A stretch of DNA of 64,000 nucleotides from JAIYCX01 sp964353175 (GCA_964353175.1 CAYGUX010000012.1:1-64000); one strand, 5' to 3'. Positions 36,446 through 45,838 are shown, counted from the first letter of the stretch. Numbers and translations are program-made. Notes: generated by a model from the sequence alone, not told the origin.

Positions 36446-37375
36446 TCACAACATCCCAGCCCCAAACACCCCCGCACTATCTCCAAGCTCGGCAGGTTTT
36501 ACTGGAATATCTAATCCATCATTAAATATCCACTTAGATAACTCTTCCTTTCCATCAGTATATAAACAATCCACATTACTCACACCCCCACCAAGCACAA
36601 TACATTCAGGATCTACGATGTTAGTGACGTAAGAAAGTCCCTTACCGAAAAACTCTATTAATCTATTTTTAGTTAATAGTGCATTTTTATCCACATCCGC
36701 ACGCGCTATAATTTCTGAGATATGACCAGACTCTCCTGACAAATTCTCATAGAACTTTTCAAGAGCTGGTCCAGAAATAATTGTTTCCACACAACCCTTC
36801 CTCCCACAGTAACAATCCTTACCACTAGGATCTACGACTACATGCCCCCACTCTCCAGATATTCCATGTCCACCATAAAGAGCCTTATCGCCGATTATCA
36901 CTCCACCACCCACTCCAGTACCCATAATAACTCCAAACACAGTTCCATAACCTCTTCCAGCTCCAAAAGCACTCTCCGCCAAGGCAAAACAATTAGCATC
37001 ATTTGCACAATTCAAGGAAATATCCATCCCTTCTTTCTTAAAAGCTTTGAGTAAATCGGATTTTAAATTTTCACCTTGAAGAACTTGAGAATTGGAATTT
37101 TTAATTAAGCCAGTTTTAGGGCAATGAACTCCGGGGTGCCCTATTCCTAATTTCTTAATCTTATGTCCCGCTTGCTTCTCTGAAACTTTTGCTAAATTAA
37201 CCAATTCTTTAACAACATGTGCATAGCCAAGTTCAGCTTGGGTACTACATCTTTCCCTAAGGACTACCTTAGGTTCATTGTTTTCAATAGAGAAACATGC
37301 GATTTCAATTTTAGTTCCTCCAAGATCTATACCCCAACGAATATCACTTGTTGGCAAGCTATCAAGACTTTCCAT
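36446..37375 (-). CDS. ROK-family sugar kinase (glucokinase-like)
   Basis: This is a 309-residue ROK kinase with the ATP phosphate motif WGIDLGGTKIEIA, a substrate/catalytic region LNCANDANCFALAE, GTGVGGGVIIGDKALYGG, and the zinc-binding CYCGRKGCVE. These signatures fit glucokinase or N-acetylglucosamine kinases. Being in an operon behind a cysteine desulfurase and hemH gives no sugar hint. Confidence 0.88.
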   Translation of the reverse strand: MESLDSLPTSDIRWGIDLGGTKIEIACFSIENNEPKVVLRERCSTQAELGYAHVVKELVNLAKVSEKQAGHKIKKLGIGHPGVHCPKTGLIKNSNSQVLQGENLKSDLLKAFKKEGMDISLNCANDANCFALAESAFGAGRGYGTVFGVIMGTGVGGGVIIGDKALYGGHGISGEWGHVVVDPSGKDCYCGRKGCVETIISGPALEKFYENLSGESGHISEIIARADVDKNALLTKNRLIEFFGKGLSYVTNIVDPECIVLGGGVSNVDCLYTDGKEELSKWIFNDGLDIPVKPAELGDSAGVFGAGML

Positions 37376-37384
37376 TTACCCTCC

Positions 37385-38530
37385 TTAGTAAAACTTCTGC
37401 TCATTTAAGGCCCTTCTTTCTTTATGTAAACACTCTGTCTCTTGAGCCCTACTCTCGAATAAATCAATATTAAACTCACTCTTCTTAGAAACCCACCCTG
37501 AGCCTTCTCTTAAAACTAAGTCGTATAGTGCTTTAACAAATCCGTCGCTATCATTCAAACAGGGAATATAATTAAATTTCTCGCCTCCATTCTCTAAAAA
37601 CACCTCTCGATTTTCAACATCAATTTCTTCTAATGTTTCGAGACAATCACAGATAAAGCCTGGACATATAACATCTAATGTTTTCAATCCAGCTTGAGCC
37701 AATCCTGCGATAGTTTTATCAGTAGTGGGCTTAATCCATTCTTCTTTCCCGAACTGAGATTGAAAAGCTACAATATATTGGGACTTATCCAAGCCTAATT
37801 TTTCAGCCAGCAATCGACCTGTCTTATGGCAATGGCAATGATAAGGGTCTCCAGCCAGCACATACCTTAAAGGTACACCGTGAAAAGACATTAACAACTT
37901 CTCTCCTCTACCATTTTCCTCCCAACTTTTTTTAACCATACTGGCCAAGCTCTCAATATAGCCTTCATAGTCATGAAAAGTATTAATCGTTCTAAGGTCA
38001 GGAACCCACCTTAGCTTCTTCATTTCTTCTACTAAACCATCAAACGCAGAGCCTACTGTAGTAGATGAGTATTGTCCGAATAGAGGTAAGAATATTATTT
38101 TTGAGCACTGCTTTTCTTTTAATTCTAGTATGGCCTTATTCATACTAGGATTCCCATATCTCATACCTACCACTACCTCGACAGGAGTACCCAAGCTTTC
38201 AGCACAAAGAGTTTTTAACTTCTCTGCAATGCCTTTAGTGTAAACGAGTAAAGGAGAACCATTTTCAGTCCATATAGAATCATATAGTTTTGCTACCCTC
38301 TTTGGCCTAGTGGGTAGAATTGCGGCCTCTAAAATCACCTTCCAAAGCAATCTTGGTACTTCTATAATTCTTGGATCGTTTAAAAACTGTCTTAAATAAG
38401 TCCTTAGAGCCTTTGAAGTTGGTGCGTCAGGTGTTCCTAAGTTAGCAACAATAATACCAACCTTAGGCTTATGGTTGTGGGAGAAGTTTTTTTGTCCTTC
38501 AAAAAATTTATGACTTTTATTCTCGTTCAT
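37385..38530 (-). CDS. hemH: ferrochelatase
   Basis: This enzyme inserts iron into protoporphyrin IX, the last step of haem synthesis. It has 381 residues. The family block LMSFHGVPLRYVLAGDPYHCHCHKT contains the catalytic His, QSQFGKEEWIKP follows, and DVICPGFICDCLETLEEI is near the C-terminus. The N-terminal 20 residues and the C-terminal 45 residues extend beyond the minimal enzyme. Its start overlaps the stop of the cysteine desulfurase gene, so both are co-translated. Haem demand is consistent with the tetraheme cytochrome at 44.6 kb. Confidence 0.95.
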   Translation of the reverse strand: MNENKSHKFFEGQKNFSHNHKPKVGIIVANLGTPDAPTSKALRTYLRQFLNDPRIIEVPRLLWKVILEAAILPTRPKRVAKLYDSIWTENGSPLLVYTKGIAEKLKTLCAESLGTPVEVVVGMRYGNPSMNKAILELKEKQCSKIIFLPLFGQYSSTTVGSAFDGLVEEMKKLRWVPDLRTINTFHDYEGYIESLASMVKKSWEENGRGEKLLMSFHGVPLRYVLAGDPYHCHCHKTGRLLAEKLGLDKSQYIVAFQSQFGKEEWIKPTTDKTIAGLAQAGLKTLDVICPGFICDCLETLEEIDVENREVFLENGGEKFNYIPCLNDSDGFVKALYDLVLREGSGWVSKKSEFNIDLFESRAQETECLHKERRALNEQKFY

Positions 38531-39666
38531 TTAATCAAATCCTTAACTTTATTTTCATTACAATAATTTAAAATCTCCTTAATCAACAAATCAACATCTG
38601 ACTCATTATTTCCCTCGCCGAAACTAACCCTAATAGCTGAAACCGCACTCATTGATGAATATCCCATAGCAGTCAATACTACAGAAGGAGAAAATGAATT
38701 TGTCTTACAAGCAGAGCCTGTTGAAATACAAATACCCTTATCTCCTAAATAAGAGACTAAGTTATTTCCAACAACACTTGGAACAATAATATTTGAAGTA
38801 TTTGGCAACCTCAAGGACTCACCTCCAACAACCTCTATAAATGGACAATACTTTCGCAACTCATATTCAAAATAATTTCTTAAGCTCTCCAATTCGGCGA
38901 AATAGCTAGTTTTCAATTTAGCTCTCATAGCCTTGGAAGCATAACCCATACCAGCAATCAAAGGCACACTTTCCGTACCACCTCTCCTACCAAGTTCTTG
39001 TCCACCTCCCACAAAAGGAGGTTGCCACTCTATACCTTCACGCACAACCAATACACCAACTCCCTTAGGGCCACCAAACTTATGAGCCGAAAAGCTACAA
39101 AGATCTATATTTAATGCTTTAAAGGAAAAAGGAACCTTACCTACTCCCTGAATAGCATCTACATGCAAAAGAACATTCTCACCGATTCTAGATCTAAGAG
39201 AAGCAATATCATGAATTACCCCTGTTTCATTATTTGCAAACATTACAGAAACAAGTCTTGCCCTAGGATCCAAAAGATCTAATTCTAATTGCCCATTTTT
39301 AGAAACAGGAATTAGGCTCTCTTTTAGGTTAAATGTTTTTTTACAAAAAGACATGGCGCTTACAACAGAGGAGTGCTCGACGGCACTACGAAGAATCAAA
39401 TCACCAGGTGGTAAGTTCATTGCTATCCCTAAGATAGCCAAAATTATAGACTCTGTTCCACCACTAGTAAAAATGATCTCCCCTGGCTCAGCATCGATGA
39501 GTTCCGATACCTCTACCCTTGCCTGATCTATCGCTTCCCTAGCATTCCGGCCTAATTGATAAGCTGAGCTAGATGGATTACCGAATTCGGCCTCAAAATA
39601 TGGCTTAACAAACGAAGAAAGGCCATTCGCTAAGGGTGTCGTGGCATTATGATCAAAATAAGTCAT
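38527..39666 (-). CDS. cysteine desulfurase (NifS/IscS family)
   Basis: This PLP enzyme removes sulfur from cysteine for Fe-S clusters or thiolation. The 379-residue protein carries MTYFDHNATTPLA, the PLP lysine in SAHKFGGPKGVG, and the mobile-loop Cys in STGSACKTNSFSPS. The GSAC plus short loop resembles the NifS/IscS class rather than SufS. It is the first gene of a hemH/ROK operon. Confidence 0.92.
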   Translation of the reverse strand: MTYFDHNATTPLANGLSSFVKPYFEAEFGNPSSSAYQLGRNAREAIDQARVEVSELIDAEPGEIIFTSGGTESIILAILGIAMNLPPGDLILRSAVEHSSVVSAMSFCKKTFNLKESLIPVSKNGQLELDLLDPRARLVSVMFANNETGVIHDIASLRSRIGENVLLHVDAIQGVGKVPFSFKALNIDLCSFSAHKFGGPKGVGVLVVREGIEWQPPFVGGGQELGRRGGTESVPLIAGMGYASKAMRAKLKTSYFAELESLRNYFEYELRKYCPFIEVVGGESLRLPNTSNIIVPSVVGNNLVSYLGDKGICISTGSACKTNSFSPSVVLTAMGYSSMSAVSAIRVSFGEGNNESDVDLLIKEILNYCNENKVKDLIK

Positions 39667-39782
39667 TTAATTGAAAGATGCTAAATTTTATGCTTTATAC
39701 ATATCTTCTAAGAGGGTATATTCGATAGATGATGCAGATATATTTTAACCTGATTATGTACAGATAACAAACGAGCTAAGCA

Positions 39783-40382
39783 ATGTCTTCAATTAACTTA
39801 ATAGTGATTATCTTTCTCTTGATACTAGGCGGTGCTTTTGTTGCTGCTCTTGGATACTACATAATAAATCCTATCCTTCGTTTAATTAAGTCCAGTAAGT
39901 CCGTCGCCATACAAACTAAAAAAAGACAAAGTTTGAGTGACTTCATGGATTTAATTGAAGGTGAACATTTCTCTCAAGCCCTAAGCATTCTTCCCCTTGT
40001 ACCTTTCCTTGATTCTCCAAGTTCCACTGAAAACTTTTTATTCGTTCGAGATCATAATCAAGATTTTGTAACAAAATGTTTTTTTCTTTTTGAAAAACTT
40101 GGGCATTCTACAAGCGAAATAGCTAATCTAGAGATGTTATTCAATGAAAGGTTCGAGTTATTCTCTCATCTTTTTAAAGCCCAGGTAAATAAAAAAGTTT
40201 TAGAAGAAAAGCATGAAACCAATCGAAAAAAGCTACCCTCATGGGCCAAAGAAGAGTTTTCAAACAAAGAAAATGAGATCAATTCTGCGCTAACAAGGAA
40301 CCTAAAAGACCTTGAATCACTCCTAAGCAATCTGTCAAATATAATAATTGAAGAAACTAGCGACAGCCTAACTATACATTAA
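39783..40382 (+). CDS. single-pass membrane protein of unknown function
   Basis: This is a 199-residue protein with one N-terminal membrane helix (NLIVIIFLLILGGAFVAALGYYI) and a soluble, helical, charged cytoplasmic part with coiled-coil character towards the C-terminus. I do not recognise a domain. It is convergent with the pseudouridine synthase gene; the last 4 bases overlap. Confidence 0.6.
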   Translation: MSSINLIVIIFLLILGGAFVAALGYYIINPILRLIKSSKSVAIQTKKRQSLSDFMDLIEGEHFSQALSILPLVPFLDSPSSTENFLFVRDHNQDFVTKCFFLFEKLGHSTSEIANLEMLFNERFELFSHLFKAQVNKKVLEEKHETNRKKLPSWAKEEFSNKENEINSALTRNLKDLESLLSNLSNIIIEETSDSLTIH

Positions 40383-41224
40383 GGCTTAGCTTTCAATGCA
40401 AGGCTACTTCCACTCGTCGGATGCTTTAGGTCTATCCTTACACACCTAAGGCTAAATTCACCTACATTTTCCTTGTCAAGACCCACTACTCCACCATACT
40501 GAATATCACCGATCAATGGGTATCCGATATCTTTAAATGATCTACGCACAATATGCCGAGATCCATCCCTTAGACTGACTTCAACAAGAGCATAATCATC
40601 GCTTATCTTTAAAATACTCGCTTCAATAAAGACTCCTTCAGAAACAGCATTTTCTAAAGAAGACCTTATTATGTCTTTAGATACCTTAGCGTGATAACGT
40701 TTAGTCACTAAGTGGCTAGTGAACTGCCGATGTAAACTCTCCCACACCTCCCTTGACTTAGCGACAATACAAAGCCCACTAGTATAAAAGTCCAAACGCT
40801 GCACCAAGCCACCATCAAAAAGTTTAGGAGATGACTTTAAACACTCTTCACAATGAATAACTGCATAATCAGCAAGAGTAGGAGGATCACCCTCAGATTG
40901 CAAAATCGAATGCATCCCACTTGGTTTATCAAAAACAAACATCTCCTCGTCTTCATAGACAATCGGAACGATATTTTTCTGAATTTCCGCTAAAAATCGC
41001 AAACCAGGCGAAATGTCTGCAGACTTTTCAATTAAGACAGAATCTCCAGCGCTTAAGGTCATTCCAACTTTAGCAAGCCTACCATTAACCCGAACCCGCC
41101 CCGATTTAATCTCCTCTCGCCACTTAGCACGGGAAATATCAGGGAAAAGATCCCTAAGCAGCGCTTCAATACGCTTAGACTCCGTCCCAGACTCTACAAT
41201 TAAGTTAATATTAGTTTTGTTCAT
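40379..41224 (-). CDS. RluA-family RNA pseudouridine synthase with S4 domain
   Basis: This is a 281-residue enzyme. The N-terminal S4 RNA-binding domain is evident (REEIKSGRVRVNGRLAKVGMTLSAGDSV). The catalytic Asp is in LVQRLDFYTSGLCIVAKS, matching the HRLDxxTSG motif with Gln for His and Phe for the usual Lys/Arg. The C-terminal RHIVRRSFKDIGYPLIGD block is typical. The target uridine is unknown. Confidence 0.88.
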   Translation of the reverse strand: MNKTNINLIVESGTESKRIEALLRDLFPDISRAKWREEIKSGRVRVNGRLAKVGMTLSAGDSVLIEKSADISPGLRFLAEIQKNIVPIVYEDEEMFVFDKPSGMHSILQSEGDPPTLADYAVIHCEECLKSSPKLFDGGLVQRLDFYTSGLCIVAKSREVWESLHRQFTSHLVTKRYHAKVSKDIIRSSLENAVSEGVFIEASILKISDDYALVEVSLRDGSRHIVRRSFKDIGYPLIGDIQYGGVVGLDKENVGEFSLRCVRIDLKHPTSGSSLALKAKP

Positions 41225-41384
41225 AATTACTATGGCTTAGAGCATTTAAGGGGGGATATTACAAGAACTATACGGCCATAGAGATTTAGATTTAATTCAC
41301 TTTATAATATAAATACAGGCTAAATAAGAGGCGAATATAGTCACCTAAACTACCAAGTCTTTCATAAGATATAGGTAGTTAGTT

Positions 41385-41464
41385 CTCTTAAAATTAAATC
41401 TGGGTAGATGGACAAAAAGCCGTTCTGCATATTATCGGAAGAAATCCGAAGATATACAGGGCGG
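41385..41464 (+). promoter_or_regulatory. shared structured 5' leader of the kinase-like gene
   Basis: CTCTTAAAATTAAATC then TGGGTAGATG (41385-41410) matches the shared leader motif. A long stem-loop (41419-41464; arms include ATTATCGGA/TCCGAAGAT) follows directly, with a T-run just after it that makes it attenuator-like. Ribosome site AAAGG lies about 8 bases before ATG. Confidence 0.65.
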
Positions 41465-41496
41465 AGTTTTTTTCTAAGGTTCACGAAAGGTTTAAA

Positions 41497-42231
41497 ATGG
41501 ATTGGTCACAAGTTATTGTGGATCAAACAGTCACAGTAAGAACGGGAAACTGTTTTTTAACCAAGGTATTTGTTGATTCCGTCGAGGGCTTTCACAAAGG
41601 TCTTTTTAACAAACCTGGAGCATCATCGCTATTCACAGGTGAAGTGAAAGCTATGAACTCAATTCAGGGCGACAGAACACCGAAGGTACTCAATCCGAGT
41701 ATTATGGTCGAGGGGCGTAACGGCTTCGTCATGAATTTCATTCAAGGAGAGGATAGTTTTAGCTATTTGCGGTCAGCTTCGGAGGAGAAGCTTTGCGAAT
41801 GGATTCTTCAACTACTCGTGGCCCTAGAGGACGTTCACAAAGCTGGATATGCTCACCTCGATATCAAACCACAGAATACCATTACTGGTAGCGATGGAAA
41901 AGTGAGTATTGTTGATTTTGGGTCAGCACAACAATTCTCAAATAAATCAGTAAGCAAGGGTACTCATGGATATTTTTCTACCAATTGCCAACTAGCTTCA
42001 AAGCCTTGTAGCGATTTATATAGTACTCTGTGCTGTATCATCAATACTCGGACCCCAGGGATCAGAAGTATTGAATCGCCAGAAGTTAGAGCGAAAAGAT
42101 TAGATGATTCATGGAAACGCTTAGTTGCACCGCTGATAAACGATCCAAACACCAGGATCCTCAGCGATGTTGGTAGTTTCAGGGATCATTTTTTGACTTT
42201 CACGAGGAATGAAGGAGTCTATACGAATTGA
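41497..42231 (+). CDS. compact protein-kinase-like protein (single-gene unit)
   Basis: This is a 244-residue protein with a eukaryotic-like kinase core. A candidate VAIK-type Lys lies in GEVKAMNSI, the catalytic loop is HLDIKPQNTI (HRD variant with Leu for Arg, with Lys and Asn retained), and the metal loop is IVDFGSAQQF, followed by GTHGYFSTNCQLASKPCSDLYST, which looks like the activation/APE region. There is no glycine-rich loop that I can be sure of. It has no membrane helix or sensor domain, unlike usual bacterial Ser/Thr kinases. A role in phosphorylating a small molecule or protein is open. It stands alone with a shared-type leader. Confidence 0.7.
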   Translation: MDWSQVIVDQTVTVRTGNCFLTKVFVDSVEGFHKGLFNKPGASSLFTGEVKAMNSIQGDRTPKVLNPSIMVEGRNGFVMNFIQGEDSFSYLRSASEEKLCEWILQLLVALEDVHKAGYAHLDIKPQNTITGSDGKVSIVDFGSAQQFSNKSVSKGTHGYFSTNCQLASKPCSDLYSTLCCIINTRTPGIRSIESPEVRAKRLDDSWKRLVAPLINDPNTRILSDVGSFRDHFLTFTRNEGVYTN

Positions 42232-42292
42232 AATTTAGGTATTCTTTTAGGTTTTCAACCAAAAAAGCTCTGCCTATTTTTTGTCTCAAATC

Positions 42293-42439
42293 ATGAAAAC
42301 TCTAGTATCAAGAAAAACCCGATTGAATAGTTATTCAATAAAATCCATCGCACTAACACTAAAATCAATCTTTCTAACAATAATAACTATCGCCTGCCAT
42401 GGCTCATTCGGCAAGTTCTTTTATCCTATCTCCACTTAA
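42293..42439 (+). CDS. possible small lipoprotein (LptM-like ending)
   Basis: ATG at 42293 opens 48 codons with a basic N-terminus, a hydrophobic stretch (SIFLTIITIA) and a lipobox-like ITIAC. The mature tail CHGSFGKFFYPIST is reminiscent of LptM lipopeptides, which end shortly after a Cys-Gly-x-x-Gly-x-x-Tyr-x-Pro pattern. It overlaps the 3' end of the antitoxin gene on the other strand and no clear ribosome site is visible, so confidence is low. Confidence 0.3.
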   Translation: MKTLVSRKTRLNSYSIKSIALTLKSIFLTIITIACHGSFGKFFYPIST

Positions 42440-42863
42440 CCACCAACTCAGGCTCTTCCAGCAAAGACCCCAATTCAAAGCTCTTGTATAAATCATAAAA
42501 GCTTTTACTAGACTTGCTAACTCTAGAAAATGCTAACAACCTTATATCCTTCTCAGTGGACCAATTCATACCACAGGTCTTAGCTCCCAATTTTTCCCAT
42601 TTAAGAACCGCAGGATGACTAACGCCCAAATGATCCGCGAAATTCACCAAAGTCATTTCAAGAAATAGTCTAAGAAATCGCACATGATACCCCAATAACC
42701 TCCCTTGATAGCTAGATAAATGTGCAACAACTTTATTTTTAAAAATTTGCTGATTTACATTAGGCGTCCAAATGCCACGAACTTGAATCATTGGCACGCT
42801 AAGAAGAACAACAGGAAAACCAAATCCAAAATCCACATATCTATCAGCTAGTTTCTCTTTCAT
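42426..42863 (-). CDS. HTH antitoxin, MqsA/YgiT-like C-terminal domain
   Basis: This is a 145-residue protein whose C-terminal half is an XRE-type helix-turn-helix (MTLVNFADHLGVSHPAVLKWEKLG). The N-terminal half (FPVVLLSVPMIQVRGIWTPNVN) is the variant without the zinc-binding cysteines of classical MqsA. It overlaps the upstream small gene by 4 bases in the toxin-first order typical of mqsRA and higBA systems. It presumably neutralises the toxin and represses the operon. Confidence 0.75.
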   Translation of the reverse strand: MKEKLADRYVDFGFGFPVVLLSVPMIQVRGIWTPNVNQQIFKNKVVAHLSSYQGRLLGYHVRFLRLFLEMTLVNFADHLGVSHPAVLKWEKLGAKTCGMNWSTEKDIRLLAFSRVSKSSKSFYDLYKSFELGSLLEEPELVVKWR

Positions 42864-43159
42864 TCTATTTCCATGACTGTGATGATTATCATCCTATTTT
42901 CTAGAAAACTTACAATTACCCTAATTTCTTTTCCATCTAATGTTAATCCCCTAATCGCATAATTCCAAGCAATATGGACATCATCAAATCTATCCTTAGC
43001 CTTCTCATGCCAACCTGTTTTCAGAACATACTCTATCTCTACTCGGTCAATTCTTCGTTCACCTTTTCTTATCCTAGCATGAAAAGTATCCAAATAATGA
43101 CCAGAGGACACACTCAGTCGTATAAGCTTAAGTAAATATCTTAGTTTTAAAGGTCGCAT
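42860..43159 (-). CDS. DUF4258-like toxin
   Basis: This is a 99-residue protein resembling the DUF4258 (RelE/BrnT-like small fold) group: HARIRKGERRIDRVEIEYVLKTGW, then YAIRGLTLDGKEIRVIVSF, then MIIITVMEIE as last strand. It is the first gene of a two-gene unit with an HTH antitoxin and is probably an mRNA-interferase-type toxin, by family analogy only. Confidence 0.65.
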   Translation of the reverse strand: MRPLKLRYLLKLIRLSVSSGHYLDTFHARIRKGERRIDRVEIEYVLKTGWHEKAKDRFDDVHIAWNYAIRGLTLDGKEIRVIVSFLENRMIIITVMEIE

Positions 43160-43319
43160 CTTTATTGTAACTGAGTTACATCAGGTTGTAAAGTTTTTTC
43201 ACCAAAAATGAAATCCTACGTCATACAAAGCATCCCAATAGTACTTATCGTAAAAAACGACCCAAGGATTCAATATTGTGGAAAACGATATTTAGAAGAC
43301 GTGCGTTAGTTAGTTAAAA

Positions 43320-43385
43320 TAGTGGCCTACCTACTAACCTAAGCATCTAACATTCTTAAATAAGTTTCAAAAAACATCGAACAAG
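43320..43385 (-). pseudogene. tail fragment related to the right island boundary
   Basis: Minus-strand sequence reads as a C-terminal tail (LQRAKSSCSMFFETYLRMLDA, then stop) and the next bases (CTTAGGTTAGTAGGTAGGCC) resemble the 45-bp island repeat. The same tail type occurs at 59941-60005 (LPYFIVFKHYLEILDA, stop). This suggests a decayed gene end or repeat family at several sites. Confidence 0.4.
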
Positions 43386-43460
43386 AGCTCTTCGCCCTTT
43401 GGAGTGGTTTTGTTATTATAAAAATGATGATTTCATCTTAAGTATAATAATACTCCCATT

Positions 43461-43585
43461 TGTCATCCTGAGGAGCCGAAAGCGGGAGCCTGCCCTGAGC
43501 GTAGTCGAAGGGTGAGGATCTCAAAAGATCAATAATAATATGTTGTTGGAGATCCTCACGGCCCTTTCAGGGCCTCAGGGTGACA
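43461..43585. repeat. nested inverted repeat, TGTCATCCTGAG type
   Basis: Outer arms TGTCATCCTGAGG (43461-43473) and CCTCAGGGTGACA (43573-43585) differ at one position. Inner arms GTGAGGATCTC and GAGATCCTCAC sit inside. This sequence type is a widespread REP/MITE-like dispersed repeat in bacteria. The rest of the 660-base gap 43160-43823 shows no gene; one isolated TGTGGATAA at 43767 is noted. Confidence 0.75.
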
Positions 43586-43823
43586 AGGTGGTAGGCCTTC
43601 TAATGATGTTAGAAATAGATTGAATATTATGTTCATTATTATTTTCTTACTACCAATTCCCACTCTAAAGGGTGAAGAGCCAACTGCCAGCCCAATTTAT
43701 TAAAAGGCCCGAGATCGCTCCAGAGATACAAATGGCCATGCATGGAAACTATCTTATACTATTTCGTGTGGATAAAAATGTTTTAAGAATAGAGAGAATA
43801 GTTCACCGGGCTAGAAATCTAAG

Positions 43824-44513
43824 TTAAAGAGCAAAATCGACCGCTGCTTCGGCGTGAATTTTTGCTGTGTCAAATAGGGGTAAATCGCTATCACCAGCAG
43901 ATATCAATAGCCCTATTTCAGTACAACCTAGGATAGCTGCTTCCGCTCCACTAGCTGCGAGGTTTTTAATGATCTGTCTATATTCCAAGCGTGAGTCTTC
44001 TTTGATAACTCCCTTACATAGCTCATCGTAGATTATGTTATGAACAGCACTTCTTTCTGTCTCTTCCGGAATAATGACTTCTAAACTATAATCCTTCTCT
44101 AATCTCCCACGATAAAACTCTTGTTCCATCGTAAAACGAGTTCCTAGTAATCCAACCTTTCTAATCTTACTCTTGATAACTTGAGTCGCGGTAGCGTCCG
44201 CTATATGTAGAAGTGGAATATTTATTTTTTCGGTGATTAAGTCTGCGACATTGTGCATTGTGTTAGTGCAAATAAGCAAACAATCTGCTCCTCCCTTTTC
44301 AAGGCTTTGCGCAGCATCTATAAGTAGCTTTGCAGCACTTTCCCAGTCACCCTTTTTCTGTAGAATCTCTATTTCTTGAAAATCTAAACTGTAGAGAATT
44401 ATTTTAGCGGAATGTAATCCACCCAATCTCTGCTTAACCTCAGTATTGATAATTCGATAATATTCTGCACTCGATTCCCAACTCATACCACCTAGTAGTC
44501 CGATCGTTTTCAT
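43824..44513 (-). CDS. aspartate/glutamate racemase family protein
   Basis: This is a 229-residue cofactor-independent racemase. Both catalytic cysteines are present: LLICTNTMHNVADLI and AILGCTEIGLLI. The N-terminus IGLLGGMSWESSAEYY is characteristic of the aspartate racemase/YgeA group. It could supply a D-amino acid for the wall or be a broad-specificity racemase. It is isolated, with no operon partners. Confidence 0.9.
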   Translation of the reverse strand: MKTIGLLGGMSWESSAEYYRIINTEVKQRLGGLHSAKIILYSLDFQEIEILQKKGDWESAAKLLIDAAQSLEKGGADCLLICTNTMHNVADLITEKINIPLLHIADATATQVIKSKIRKVGLLGTRFTMEQEFYRGRLEKDYSLEVIIPEETERSAVHNIIYDELCKGVIKEDSRLEYRQIIKNLAASGAEAAILGCTEIGLLISAGDSDLPLFDTAKIHAEAAVDFAL

Positions 44514-44617
44514 TACTTTAAACTCCCTAACTTGAGTTTGATTGAAAGAACGCTATGTTTACCACCTTTCCAAAAATTGGAAAGGGTTTTTAATGGATTG
44601 CTAGCGCCACCAAACAC

Positions 44618-45838
44618 CTATGGCTTAGCTCCCTGCCTAATCCAGTTGTAAAATAAGTTTATATTCTCCACCTCAACAGCGGGTAAGCCTAGCGGCATAC
44701 CTCGGGGTCCTGAATATCTATTACATTTTATTTCATAATGTCTTGAGATCAGATGCGAAATCACCTTAGGCACCTTATGTTCATTGTCAGCAATCAAAGA
44801 CACTCTTTTCCCATCTGTCCCTAAACCACCCTTCATAAAAGATTCATACGTTGAAAAATCAACTCCTTGACCCTGAAAACCAAAACCACCCGTATTTCCT
44901 GGACCTCCATCACCCCTCATCGGGACTGGATTTGAGTGACAATGCCAACAGGTATTTTTGAAAATTTTTGTTTCAATCTCACTATACGAGATCATCCTGT
45001 TCATGTCTTGCTCAAGCTCAATATTCACATCACAATCTAACTCTTCATCAGGAAGCGAAAAGATGTATGCAGTAAGATCTTCAATCTCACTGGACGTAAG
45101 CTCAATTCTTGGCATCAATGAATTAGGATTTATTAGACTTGGAGTACTTAGCCAAAGCACCACATTAGAGCGGCTCATTCGATATTTAGTACGACTCAAG
45201 TCCGGAGCCATCTTAAGTGTATCACTTATGTTACCCGTCAAAGGATAGGCAATCTGACTCAAATCGGATAGACCATTTTCATGGCAAATATTACATTGTT
45301 TATCATGAAAAGTTTTCCTACCTTTTTCTTTTACTCCTTTTATGAGTTCTTCTGAAATTTTCGACAGACCATTATCTCGGTAAAAATAATTTGCAATTGT
45401 TTTCGCTTCAATCTCACTAATATCCAACTTAGGCATCATACTACCTAAGCCAGGCCGTACGATATGCGGATCGACTAAAAACTTTTCAAACCATTCTCGC
45501 TTGATCCTAAGATCAATATTTTCTAGGCTAGGAATAAGATAAAAATGCTGAATTCTTTTTTTCCATCTTTCCACATCCTCTTTCTTATAGGAACCAAATG
45601 TACTCTCATTTCTAATCTTTAAATGACATCCCTTACAATCTTGCATTAAACCTAATGATGGCACATCAGCCCCCAATTCATGGCAGCGATTGCACTGATA
45701 AAAAGTCACCAGCCCTATAGGAGAATTTTCCTTATTCTTAAGTTGAAAGACAGGAGTAGTCAGCGTTCGATCCTGACAAGAACAAAGCACTCCCAAAAAC
45801 ACTAAGAACCACAGACACTTAACTAACAATTTTTTCAA
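44618..45838 (-). CDS. tetraheme c-type cytochrome lipoprotein
   Basis: This is a 406-residue exported protein with four CxxCH haem-binding motifs (CNRCHELG, CKGCHLK, CNICHENG, CWHCHSN). The signal peptide ends in a lipobox-like VLCSC, so the mature protein may be a lipoprotein. Distal Met ligands are plausible in the first and third modules (GSMMPKLD, NSLMPRIE), which look like mono-haem cytochrome c units. It is probably an electron carrier on the periplasmic side; partners are not in the window. Confidence 0.85.
   Translation of the reverse strand: MKKLLVKCLWFLVFLGVLCSCQDRTLTTPVFQLKNKENSPIGLVTFYQCNRCHELGADVPSLGLMQDCKGCHLKIRNESTFGSYKKEDVERWKKRIQHFYLIPSLENIDLRIKREWFEKFLVDPHIVRPGLGSMMPKLDISEIEAKTIANYFYRDNGLSKISEELIKGVKEKGRKTFHDKQCNICHENGLSDLSQIAYPLTGNISDTLKMAPDLSRTKYRMSRSNVVLWLSTPSLINPNSLMPRIELTSSEIEDLTAYIFSLPDEELDCDVNIELEQDMNRMISYSEIETKIFKNTCWHCHSNPVPMRGDGGPGNTGGFGFQGQGVDFSTYESFMKGGLGTDGKRVSLIADNEHKVPKVISHLISRHYEIKCNRYSGPRGMPLGLPAVEVENINLFYNWIRQGAKP

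Noticed and set aside
36032..36632. Short frames around the LOG-family leader and antisense to the ROK gene
   Set aside because: They overlap leader structures or a clear gene on the other strand and lack ribosome sites.
43767..43775. Perfect TGTGGATAA (DnaA-box-like) sequence
   Set aside because: A single isolated match in an intergenic repeat region; an origin would need a cluster, and none is present.
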